A DNA stretch of 64,000 bases. It comes from Pelodera strongyloides (taxonomy: Eukaryota > Nematoda > Chromadorea > Rhabditida > Rhabditidae). The first letter of the stretch is position 1. Every line of letters starts with the position of its first letter. The stretch lies in contig JAANDG010000519.1 of the NCBI GenBank assembly GCA_036852015.1, positions 1 to 64,000 of the forward strand, written 5' to 3'. Made by a program: the position numbers and the translations under genes. The notes under the pieces are model-generated. The model worked only from the letters and a program-made list of their open reading frames with translations. It was not told where the DNA came from and did not search any database. Positions 46,795 through 57,235 of this stretch are shown in pieces.

Positions 46795-49700
46795 ATGGCC
46801 AGACATAACAGTGAGGTATGCTTTTAAATGCGATACGTGTTTTTTTGCGTTCAACGGTATGGCATGGCATAAGTTCGTTTTTAGAAACTGAATACATATT
46901 ACATGTACTAACAATAAGTTCATTAGTGGAGTAGTGGTTAGCACCGTTGCTCGTCATGAACGTCGCTGGTTCAATACCCGCGGTAGATCGATGCGTCAGG
47001 CGTCAGGGCTCCCTGAAGGACAACCCTGTAATTCAAAACGTGTGCTAAATTAACTTCCTTCAGAATTTCAACGTGCGCGAATTTATTCGTCAACACCTAT
47101 TTCGTGGGCCAGTTGAGTGGGATTACGACCATACTACGGTATTCAAGGTGCTCAATATGGCAGAGGTATTTATTTGTGGACTTGCACAATTTATGTTGGT
47201 GTAGTGGGTTGATGTCCTCCTAGAAAAGGCTGTGGTCCACTCTTTCATATCAGTGCAATTGTCCAACATACATATCTTACTAAAGTGCCGACGCTTTAAA
47301 ACTAAAAATAAGTCTCTCTCAGAGGTCACTACGTCGTCAGCCGATGTTGCTTGAAATAAACAGTCCAATCAATATTTGTGGAGATCTTCACGGCCAGTAC
47401 GCGGATCTGCTTAAGATATTTCAGGTGAATATTAATTAGGAATGTTCGTTTTCATGTAGGCGTTGTGTTGTACGTACGTTTATGCACGTTCAACTTTGAC
47501 GGTGCACTATTATGAGCTGTGTATGTTGCATACATTTTCATGTTTCGTATGTGTGCATAGGTGTGCGTGTGTGCGTGTGTGCGTATATGTGTGTGTTTGG
47601 ATCTCCGTACGTGTGAGTGCGTGCGTCTACATTATTTTCTTCAGAATTGCGGCTACCCATTCGATTCAAGGTACTTGTTCCTCGGTGACTATGTGGATAG
47701 AGGCAGGAATTCACTGGAGGTTAATATGGAAGTTTACTTTCTTCTTCGTTTTACTTTAGGGTCCAAAGGTGAACTCTGATAGTATATCGGCGTAGCTTAG
47801 ACTTTTGCTTAGATTTTTGCGTCATTGCGCCAAGCTCCCGAACGCGGCAGGCCGCCCAGTGCGAGCAAGCTTCTGCTCACAATTTTTTTGTCAGCTACAA
47901 CCCAGTTTTTCAGACGATTATGCTGCTGTTGGCATGCAAAATTGAATACCCCGATAGCGTGTATTTGATTCGAGGCAATCATGAAATACCTTCGGTCAAC
48001 AAGTGGGTGTTTTTATCCTCGGGTTAAAGCGATATAACTGCCGGTTTTTGAAACTTCCTGAGTGTCCTGTGAGCAACTGCATTCGTATATTCTATGTCTA
48101 TATGCAAATGGGTATAATACGACTTAAAATCTGCATCGCGTAGTGATTGAAATGCAAATATGAAACAAGTTTTTCTTCTAAATATACGAAGTTTTTTGGA
48201 AAATGTTTTTCAGGAAGAGCTCCTACAGCTATCATGACCTCCAAAAATTAGATTATTATTTTTTTATTATTATACTTAGATCCTACGGATTTCGAACAGA
48301 ATTGCGTATTCGATACTACAAAGCGAATCGCTGGGACACGTTGTATAGAAAATTTAGCGATGTTTTCGCCGTGATGCCGGTAATTGTTTTTAAAGTGCCA
48401 AGACGTGTGCTAGTCATTGTTCTTAAAGCGCGCTGTCCCAAGACGTGTGCCGTCGCGCGCTCAGATCCTAGAGCCTAGATGTGCGCCAGTTGTAGGCGAG
48501 ACAGATTTAGGATGTCATATTTAGATTGCCGCCACAGTCAACAAAAAGATCCTGTGCATGCACGGCGGATTGTCCCCAAATCTGAATTCCTTGGAGGATA
48601 TTAAGAATATTGAGAGGTTTGTTGAAGGAATTTAGCAATGAGGCAAAATAAAGCTGGAACACATAATATCATTAAAGCGAAACACCGGCCTTGTTTTTGA
48701 AACACATCGAGTACGTACGTATTTTTATGCAGCCTATGCAAATGACCATAAATTAGAATAAGAAATCGAGCTAAATTCGAGCAAATTAGCATAAATACGT
48801 AAGAATTCAGTTGTCCGCGATGCTTTTCAAAAACCGACCCATATTTCTCTTTAATAGAGAAACACTTTTTTTGCACAAAAATGATGCTGTCCGGAGAAAA
48901 TCCAACGCTCTTACTGCATGTAAAATATGAAAATGTGAAAGCTTTGTAACCCATAGTTTCCCGTCGCCATTATGCGACTTGACCACACCATGAACAAGGA
49001 GCAGAAAGCGGCGCGAGTTTGGCGCAAAAAATGTGGGCCATTCCGCGTGCATTTTGCCTTTTGTGGGCCAAATATAGCCCTTGTGTGCCTCCATTTGGAT
49101 GTGTTCATAAACAAGGCAAGGCCGGGAGCGAGAGTTTAGTTGTGATTACCCAACTCAGGCCATGTATTGAACCAATGGGCCTCACTGAAGATATTCTATG
49201 GTCCGATCCATCGGAGGACCAGGAGAAATACGCGAAGAACGATGATCGGTGATTCTTTTGAAACTTTTGTACATTTATTCCCTTTATTTATTTATTTATT
49301 TAATCAACAATCTAGTCACCGGCATCAGTCTATTCTGGAACTGTTTGATTATGCTCAACCTTACCAATGTTTCAATCAATTCTATCTACGTTGGAAGAAA
49401 TAAGCCTATTAGTTACCATTCTGACGGCCCTTACTTAGACAATATAAATCTTTCGTTTCAGCGGCTGCTCATACATTTTCGGCCACGAGGCAATTCATGA
49501 AATGTGCAAGAAATTGGGTGTCAATATGATTGTACGGGCACATCAGGTAGATATGTAGTAATTATCATATTATCATAAAAGTCCTGTAAATTAAGTATAG
49601 AGAGGACTAGATAATCGCACAAAGGGCTTCAGCTTCATCCTCAGGGACAGCACCCTGTATCAAATAACACAGCGGTCAAACACAATGGTGATAATTAATA

Positions 49701-50802
49701 ATCATCTAATCCTATAATAGTGCTAATGGAATGGCCATCGCATTGGCTTCCTTCTGCCTCCAAATTAAATATAACTTTCTTGAAACATTTACATATTTTT
49801 CAACGCAGACCAGATATGTGGAAAACTGAGAACTAACTGCATTCATATTAGCTTCATACTGCGATTCGGAGAACTCTATTTGTTTCGTTGATTGCACCAT
49901 AGCTAATAAATTCCCACATAAAATTATCATTCTTCTAACCAATTCAAGCTTAAAAAATGTAAAATTCTTTTACGCTTCAAGAGCGTGCACCTTTATTCAA
50001 GGGTGAAAATACAGATTCAATGTTTGCTTATGTATGACATGTTGCGCAGAGGTCCTGAGCATTAGGCGGCGAGTTCCAGATCACAAATTGCTCAACGTCT
50101 TTGGGCTAGGGCCAGGAGATATCGCCCATGATTTCCTCGCCGGGTGGTGGTTTCAAAGGTGTCAGGGGCCGGACTCGAACTCGGGTCGATTGGGATAGAG
50201 TCGAACGCTGCTGCCACTGGACCACCAGGCCTGGTATTATGTAATTTCAGCTCGTCGACCATGGTTACGAGTTCTTTGCCGATAGAAAACTGGTGACTCT
50301 CTTCTCCGCGCCCGGATACAATGACGTCTATGAGAACCTTGGAGCTGTTATGCAGGTAACATGCACATAACCAAACATTTGTTACAACCATAAAAATGTA
50401 ACGCGCAAGTTCACCATTTGACACCATTTGAGAAGATCATTTGACACCATTTGACACCGTAGGTCCGTAGGTAGTTGCCTGACAGCCCGTTCTTATCAGC
50501 GATAATCATTAAATTATATTTTAAAGAAATAGCGGCCGGTTTTTGAAAGTACACCAGTATTCTTTGCAGCTTATGCGAATGAAAATAAATTAGAATATCG
50601 AGCTAAATTCGAGCTACTTTGCATAAATATATAAGAATACAGTTGTCTACGATGTGTTTCGAAAACCGGCCGGTATTTCGCTTTAAATAAGAAAATATTT
50701 CAGATCGCCCGTGATGGATCGTACTCCTTCTACCAATTTGACAGTGCGAACGAAATTCCGAAACATAAATCGAGAATTAGAAATGTGCTGGCCACGGAAT
50801 AA
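46795..50802 (+). CDS. Divergent PP1-family serine/threonine phosphatase catalytic subunit (319 aa)
   Basis: Eleven exons join in phase: 46795-46815, 47064-47165, 47323-47424, 47645-47719, 47914-48002, 48280-48379, 48525-48616, 49159-49248, 49462-49546, 50251-50355, 50704-50802. All metal-binding and catalytic signatures are present: GDLHGQY (Asp62, His64), [32 protein letters not shown] and RAHQ, so activity is likely. The protein begins [18 protein letters not shown] and ends NVLATE, near PP1 length but without the usual C-terminal tail. The loop that is SAPNYCGEFDN in PP1 reads [11 protein letters not shown]. Exon 6 has an alternative upstream acceptor at 48214 that keeps frame and adds 22 residues. 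The gene belongs with the expanded nematode PP1-like phosphatases, some of which act in sperm; that role is inference here. Confidence 0.93.
46921..47037 (+). mobile_element. Probable tRNA-derived SINE in intron 1 of the PP1-like gene
   Basis: TAGTGGTTAGCACCGTTGCT fits an A box and GGTTCAATACCCGC a B box about 35 bases later. GC-rich body sequence follows to about 47037. A related piece (GTAGCACCGTTGCTC) lies at 46321. Confidence 0.5.
48672..48854. mobile_element. TTAA-flanked MITE, AGCGAAA family
   Basis: TTAA-AGCGAAACACCGGCC mirrors ATATTTCTCT-TTAA. The shared core ATCGAGCTAAATTCGAGC is present. It is in a PP1-like gene intron. Confidence 0.7.
49970..50236 (-). mobile_element. tRNA-derived SINE, best-preserved copy
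   Basis: On the minus strand a head with A box (TGGTCCAGTGGCAGCAG) and B box (GAGTTCGAGTCCGG) lies at about 50167-50232. A body follows (TTTGAAACCACCACCCGGCG, ATGCTCAGGACCTCTGCGC), ending in AATAAAGGTGCACGCTCTTG then AAGCG and an A-rich tail. Truncated relatives are at 11040-11190 (+) and 31168-31370 (-). Its 5' end stops about 14 bases before exon 10 of the PP1-like gene. Confidence 0.8.
50521..50686. mobile_element. TTAA-flanked MITE, AGCGAAATACC family
   Basis: TTAA at both ends, AGCGGCCGGTTTTTGAAA against TTTCGAAAACCGGCCGGTAT, and the core ATCGAGCTAAATTCGAGC. It is in the last intron of the PP1-like gene. Confidence 0.75.
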
Positions 50803-53380
50803 TGATGAAAATGCGCTTACAATTCGGCAGAATAAATCAATTAACATTAATAGTTTTGACGGTTTCTGTATGCGTGACATGCAGGCGCACATATACTAGT
50901 GATGAACAACAGAAAAACATAAGATATAAGAAGTTTCAGCTATAAGAAATAAACTAAAGACATTCTAATAGCCTAAACCTAATGTATTATTTCCGAATTA
51001 TGTCCCACTGTGTTGCCGAGATTCACAGAAAATTCAGATCGCCAGCATGTATAAAACCACGTGTCATATCACCTTAAACCCTCAATAGACCACATTCTTT
51101 TCTGGTTGATCACTGTGTTTTCTTAACTTAAAGTGAGTAAATTGTCTGATGAGTAGTCCCACTCAAGTGACCCCGAGACGAGCTCGATGACCATTTGTAC
51201 ACAAATATGACATTGGTTTTTGAAAAGGAAAACAGACAAACAGTTAGTGTTTTCTTGAATCTTGAGTTGCAAAGTGCGCGGGTGGCACGTAACTTATCAT
51301 AGAACAGCTAATGGAAAGCTGGAAAAAACTGACTTTTGGAAATATGTAGCACTCTTACGTAGGAAATGGGTGAACCCACTTGGAAACGGCTCACTCTTTT
51401 TTTTCGTGGGCCTGTAAGTTTGGTGACCAATTCGTGACCAAATCATGGCAAATTTTCATCAAAATGGTCACCAAATGGTCACGAAACAGTCAGGAACCAG
51501 TCGCCATACGGTTTTTTTGGTAAAAACCATTTGGCGACGGTCCAACGACGGTTTTTTGTGGTTTCGCCATTTACTTCGTTTTCCCATGCAGGTTCCAGCT
51601 ACGGATATGTTTCAGTATGTGCACTGATTTGCTGGTGCGTCACAGTCCTATTAATATAGTTTGGTCATGTTTATTATGAACTTGAAACACGTTGATTTTG
51701 AAACGTCTTGAGGAGACAAAACGCAACCTCCGCCCTGACCATATTTAAGTTTTATGGTGTTGTCAATGTTTTGTGTTATTTTTGTTTATGCAATGTATTG
51801 AAAGATAACCTGTAATCGAATTGAATTACACAATATTAGCAAATTTGCACGTTTTTCCCTGTATCCAAGCAAATTCACGTCACGAAAATAAACAATTGAG
51901 TCACTGCAAACTGACAGCTCTGAGAATAACGGATACGCTGTGTGGGATTGAACCCCGCAAAATTAGTTACGGAGGCGTTTTGTTTTAGAAAAATAGCAGA
52001 AATTCAGAAAAATGCACATTGAGTAAGGTAAGTAACACATGTAGATAGTAGGAAAAAATTAAAAGGATCGGATTGATTACACAAAAACAATGAAGTGAAT
52101 TAAGATGAATATGACACACAGGCACATGCACAGGCTCAGAGACACAACAAACACACACATAACTGACCTAACATACAAGTTCACATAAACACATACACAC
52201 ATTGGCATGCACACACATTTATCATATTCATATATGCACGCGCAAACCCGCGATGTTTCACGCACTTAAAGCGTGTAGGCACTCAAAATGAGCAAAAAAA
52301 AGCGAAACTAGCGTTTCCATACCAGACGTTAATTTAAATAGGCGACTGAATATGTAAATACGAAATTGGAATGCGCTGCATCTTGATTCTTGCTATTTGC
52401 CGATTTAAACTGAAATTTATTCAATCGGACCCAAATTTATGCAAGGGTTCCGAATTAGCGTTTACTATGGAAAAGGCGAGCTTTGTAATTGATTTTCTTT
52501 TAAGTGGGTAATTGTAGACAACTTTTGTTATTGTTTCCTTAATGGGCAACACGCATTATATTAATACAGCTTAACTTCAAAAAGGGCCTACATATTCCCT
52601 TTAATTTGAAAAAATCCGTGTTTCAATTAGTGATAACTTCCTTTCGAATTCCAGCGCAATTCCAAATCGTATTTAGCCGGTCACCAAAATAAATAAAAAA
52701 CATTTCATGTCCGGTTATCGACTATTTGGTGAATACTTCGAGACTATGTGGTGGCCATTTGACGACGGTTTTCGGAAAAATTGTTCACCAAATTGTTTTG
52801 CCCCACGTAAAAAAATCGGTAACAGTCGCCAAATGGTTTAGTCCGTTTCCTATGTAGTTACAGCTTGCAGGTTGGTGCTTTGGAGTTCGAATGTTAGATA
52901 TGGATATGAGGCTCGCCCTATCGCTACGAATGTTGGAGAATATACCAAAATATGTGTTCGGACCTCAACTTACGTATATTTTTTAAACTCAGGTATTGTT
53001 CGAGTTTTCTCTACAACTCTACAGTATATTTTGAAAAATTGGGATATTTTTGGATTTTGAAGATATATTTTTGTTTTTTCTTGTTGACTACTGCACCTCG
53101 TTATGTACAAACAGAGGACAAGTCGTGCACAGGTTGTTTTGAGCTCGTGAACTACCACAGTTTTTGGATAAAGTCAAAACACTTGGCTCAGATCTATGCG
53201 AAAATCACCAAAATATACATCTTCAAAATCCAAAAATATACCAACCAAATCCAAAAAATATTACCAAGGGTCTAAAAATTCCCTACTTACAATTAGTCGT
53301 ATTCCTGGACCCCCGTTGGACCTGGTTATTGTATATATTTGTTTCTTGTGTTTATTGCTTTCTTGTGATTGTTTTAATAA
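50803..53380. other. Gene-less stretch with a possible 1.5-kb inverted-repeat element
   Basis: AATAAA near 50945 may end the PP1-like transcript. TACGTAGGAAATGGG near 51357 and the inverted CCGTTTCCTATGTAGTTA near 52845-52862, with TGGTCACCAAATGGTC-type repeats inside each end, suggest one diverged non-autonomous element. No coding signal is seen. Confidence 0.35.
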
Positions 53381-53383
53381 AAC

Positions 53384-53386
53384 CTT

Positions 53387-53464
<78 letters not shown>
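53384..53464. repeat. (TA)n microsatellite
   Basis: About 80 bases of alternating TA/AT with a few AA interruptions. The open frames crossing it are not meaningful. Confidence 0.95.
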
Positions 53465-53466
<2 letters not shown>

Positions 53467-55325
53467 ATCCACAGAACCGAAAGCCACCATCCCAAAATAA
53501 ACCACCGAATATACCAAGTGATATCATTCTATTTCTATCTATTTCTGGAATTCAGCTCAGCTCTAACACCCACACTTTTGAACGGAACATGATTACACGA
53601 AAAGTCGAGATCTCTCTCGAAAATCTCTCCAACTCTCGATATCAAGGGAGAGATAAGGTTAATCAGTAACTCCTGACTTAAATTACGTTAGACTACCGAG
53701 AGGGAGCATGCATTTCCGAGAGAAACAGAGAAATGTCAAACAAAAAATAAGAGCAAATCACGACCTCTCAATGTACAAACAATGTCCTCAACAGTGTCCT
53801 GTGATCTTATGATGATTTAAATGTTCGAGAGCGTTCCATTGATTCGATTACGGTAGAAAGGACAGGAACTATGATTGGGGTCTAAAGTTATGGAAGAATA
53901 AGTATTGTATTAATTATTTGGTAAATTGCCAGTAACATGTGCACAGATTTGCGCGCGCATTCTCCGTCATAAGCTACACTTTTTTGTTTTATGATGGTAA
54001 TGAACCTATCCCTTAGTATGAAAATTCGTCTTACCATTATGCGTTAGTTTCGCCCAACAACTGTCGGTGAGAACGGGAGTCATCCCTACGTAAGTTGATT
54101 GGGGAAAATTATTTATCATGGTATATTTCAAGATTAAAAATAAACTTATCTAAATTTGCTCTTCCACAGTACTAAAAAGTAAAACACTTGATCATAACAG
54201 AATTTTGTTGCTCAACTTCTCTCTCGCCTCTCTTAGATCTCTCTCCTTTGAAGGGAGAGAGAGAGATATATATCTCTCCTTTGAAGGGAGAGAGAGATCT
54301 CTCTCCTTTGAAGGGAGAGAGAGATCTCTCTCCTTTGAAGGGAGAGAGAGAGAGAAGCAGAGAAGAGAGAGACAAAGAGAGATAAAAGATAAAGATAGAG
54401 AGAGCCCGGAAAGTGATACCACTGATATTGTGGGTATAGTGGGCGGACGTCTGGGATCAGATCTGATATATAAGCCCGGCCAAGAAGGCTAGCTCACACA
54501 GCTCAATCAGGAGTCAAATCTTCTGATTAAGCTAAAATAACAGACACTGTTAACTTAACATCGTCAAAGTTAAGCTATGTCCCAATTTCGGTTCTCCTTT
54601 CAAACAAATTAATTGCATTTTCACATGCAAAGCTTACACTTATATCTGTTCACGCATTTAGCTCACTCAATCCGCCCGATCAGACGCTGCCCGGTGTCTC
54701 ATGTCTCATTTTGCGCATATTCATTGTGCACATCTTTATGGTGTAATATTATGATTATTATTATTATTATTATCTGAACATACTCTTACGTTTGTATCAC
54801 ATACTCCTAATAAAGTTTTTGTCAGACTACTAACAATAACAAGTAGTACTTTTTAAACTCGTATTTCCTCACTTGTTTTCGTTTAACAAGTTGTTTTCCT
54901 TTCGTTCTATTGACTCGCTGCCTAAGCAAACATAGACTCACTTTGTGCATGTCATATGGGCCTTCAAGTTAGAATAAAAGGGGCTTAGCCTAAAGAGTAG
55001 ACCATACTTTCCTGCTGTTCTACTAGCTTTGTACAACATGTGGTTCCCTACAGGTTAGCCTAAAATTATACATTAAAACTTTAAGTTTTTTCTTTGGACT
55101 TCATTCTTTAGCAGACGGACACTACATTTTCTCCTTCCGTGCTCGATAAGCAAATTCCCAGCGATTTCGTGATAGAACACAATTATGAAAGGCAATTGTC
55201 CAACACACTTTTCGCAAACCGCGTGCCATACCGCTTTAAAAATAACTTATTAAAATATTATAATTTCAGACACAGATCCCAGACCAAACATTTCGCTTCC
55301 GTATTCCACAGAGCAGAGCGAAGAA
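53465..55325. other. Gene-less stretch upstream of a small gene
   Basis: Apart from the palindromic array at 54230, TATATAAG occurs near 54466 and AATAAA near 54810, which could belong to a promoter or an old solo LTR; I could not define ends. TTTCAG at 55264-55269 looks like the acceptor for the 5' leader of the next gene. Confidence 0.35.
54230..54412. repeat. Tandem near-palindromic units followed by GA-rich sequence
   Basis: CTCTCTCCTTTGAAGGGAGAGAG, quoted here as CTCTCTCCTTTG then AAGGGAGAGAG, is repeated four times between 54237 and 54355. Each unit is itself an almost perfect palindrome. A GA/AGAGA region follows. Confidence 0.8.
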
Positions 55326-55810
55326 ATGGCCGAACCAAAGTACGGAGTCTATGTTGATGAGAACCAAAAGATTCACTACGTAAACTGTGCACCCGTGAAG
55401 GTCGGTGGATTTTATTTTATAGTATTAACACTCTCAAACTGATATATTTACCAAACAGACAAAACTAGAAAATCTCACAACTAGAACAAAACAAAATAAA
55501 TAAATATTATTTATATTATTATTCTCAAATCTTAAATTCTGAATATCCCAACATCTCCAGAGACCATATTCACCACTCAATTCACCATGGGGAATACCCC
55601 GTCTTTTTCTCTGCGTAACTCACATTAGAATGCTATTATCTCTCCCCATGGAATATTTCCCCGAGGGAATCGGAGTGGTGAATATGGCCCCAGGACAACA
55701 TACTAAACTAACTTTTATTTCAGAAATCTCGAGGTCGTCACCTTTATTGGAAAAAAGACTTCAAGAATCCGTTCACCAAGATTTTCCACAAGATTATGCA
55801 TCATAATTAA
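55326..55810 (+). CDS. Small basic protein, 53 residues, unknown function
   Basis: Two exons, 55326-55400 and 55724-55810 (TAA), join in phase 0 at a GT...TTTCAG intron. The protein begins MAEPKYGVYVDENQKIHYVN, has CAPVKKSRGRHLYWKKD in the middle and ends FTKIFHKIMHHN. It is lysine-, histidine- and aromatic-rich, with no membrane segment or recognised domain. An acceptor TTTCAG precedes the ATG by about 55 bases, leaving room for a short leader. The intron holds a palindromic repeat. Codon use looks ordinary. I do not recognise the family; the clean splice structure argues against chance, but the gene is very short. Confidence 0.55.
55556..55697. mobile_element. Short MITE with CATATTCACCACT ends
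   Basis: AGACCATATTCACCACTC on the left mirrors AGTGGTGAATATGGCCC on the right, with CCATGGGGAATA facing CCATGGAATATTTCCCC inside. Ends resemble, but differ from, the TATTCACCAAC family at 2171 and 63693. Confidence 0.65.
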
Positions 55811-57046
55811 CAAATTAAACGACATCCAGCTGGACAATTATTGATCCATTTTACTTGGACAGTGGCACATTATTTACTTTTTTAATCAACCCAGAAGACT
55901 TCTAGTTATATTTGGATTCCGATGACTTTTCAGTTTTATACTTTTTATACAAGACAGAAACAAATTCAGATTGTGCACCGTAACCCAAAAATAATATTGA
56001 CTACAGTATATTAATATGCTACGGTTGCCCTGTACATAGCCTGCAAATGATACTCAGCCTCCGCATATTATCGATTGATTATTCGGTACCCTACCTTAAA
56101 TGTTGATTATCAGTTTTGTTCTGATAGCACTTTAAAATAACCTTTTTTTGGATTTGCATATCAAACCTCGTCCCTCTGTTTTTCTCTACTTCTCGCTATC
56201 TCCTCGTTCCCTCATGTCAGTTATTTGTGAATAAAGATATATATTTGGTTTAAAAATGTTCGAGGAAAAATGTTGGAAATGTTCACGTCAAACTGAAAGA
56301 ACGAATAAATATTGAACGAAAATAAAGTCGGGCTACTATGCCCATGTAACTTTCTTCCACAAATAATTTATCATCAAGAATGATTCTATACGTGTCTCCC
56401 ATTTTTCAAAAGTCAAACGTTCCCCTGAAACCTTGTTGAGGGCATCTCTTATAGGGCGCTCTTTAGGCTCTCTATGTTTGTCATGTTTCTGTCGTTCGTC
56501 CCTGCATGGCGCCTGCCTGCGGGCCCCAGGCGGGCAGTAGGTGTGGGTGTTGCGGGCCGATCAATTGCCTAGAGCGGGGCCCTTGGACTACGGTAGTAGG
56601 GACGGGGAAAAGGGAAATGGAGGGGGTTTCCGATCAATAAATAGGGCCTTGGGGCCCTGGTTGGGGCCAATCTTTGTGGGCCTTCAGCTTCACGATTCAC
56701 TCGATTCGGGCAGCCTTTCCACGGACGGACTGCTAAGCCCGGTTGGTGATAATTACCTTTAATTAACCCTTTTGCCCCAATACCGTTTGGGAACCATTCA
56801 CGGAGTGTTTCCCAACCAGTTTGAAACTCTTTTTTTGAGTTCCGTTTACTAATATTGTGAAGTGGGTCAGCTTCTCTCAGGCCTGGTCTTCCGGCCGATT
56901 ACGGTGGTTTTTGACTTTAATTAGCATTAATATAAATGTTGGACACATACCTTTCCTGGCTAATTATCGTAAAGCGTAGATGAGCTAAAATACTCTAATG
57001 AGAAATAAAAGTGACGTCATATTGGCTTGCGCTTTTATCCTTTTTG
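55811..57046. other. Gene-less stretch
   Basis: 3' flank of the small gene, with AATAAA candidates near 56230 and 56305. A GC-rich patch at 56450-56720 has an open frame but no splice or family support. Confidence 0.4.
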
Positions 57047-57235
57047 TTAAAGCGAAATACCGGCCGGTTTTTTTTTTTGAAACAAATCGAGTTGACTAGA
57101 ATTCGTATGCTGGTTGTGCAAATGTACATAAATTATAATAAAACATCGAGCTAAATTCGAGCGAATTAGCACAAATACGTAATAATTCAGTTGTCCACGA
57201 TGCGTTTCAAAAACCGGCCGTGTATTTCGCCATAA
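57047..57235. mobile_element. TTAA-flanked MITE, AGCGAAATACC family, decayed right end
   Basis: TTAA-AGCGAAATACCGGCCGG on the left; the right end reads CCGGCCGTGTATTTCGCC without a clear TTAA. The core ATCGAGCTAAATTCGAGC is present. Confidence 0.7.

Noticed and set aside
53164..53592. Open frames across the (TA)n tract
   Set aside because: Low-complexity Tyr/Ile runs from a microsatellite, with no supporting flanking exons.
53590..54840. Possible solo LTR (TATATAAG then AATAAA)
   Set aside because: I could not find TG...CA ends or a target duplication; it could equally be an ordinary promoter and a chance poly(A) signal.
56541..56762. GC-rich open frame (MWVLRADQLPRAGP...)
   Set aside because: No splice sites, no homologous blocks, and a composition bias that alone explains the open frame.
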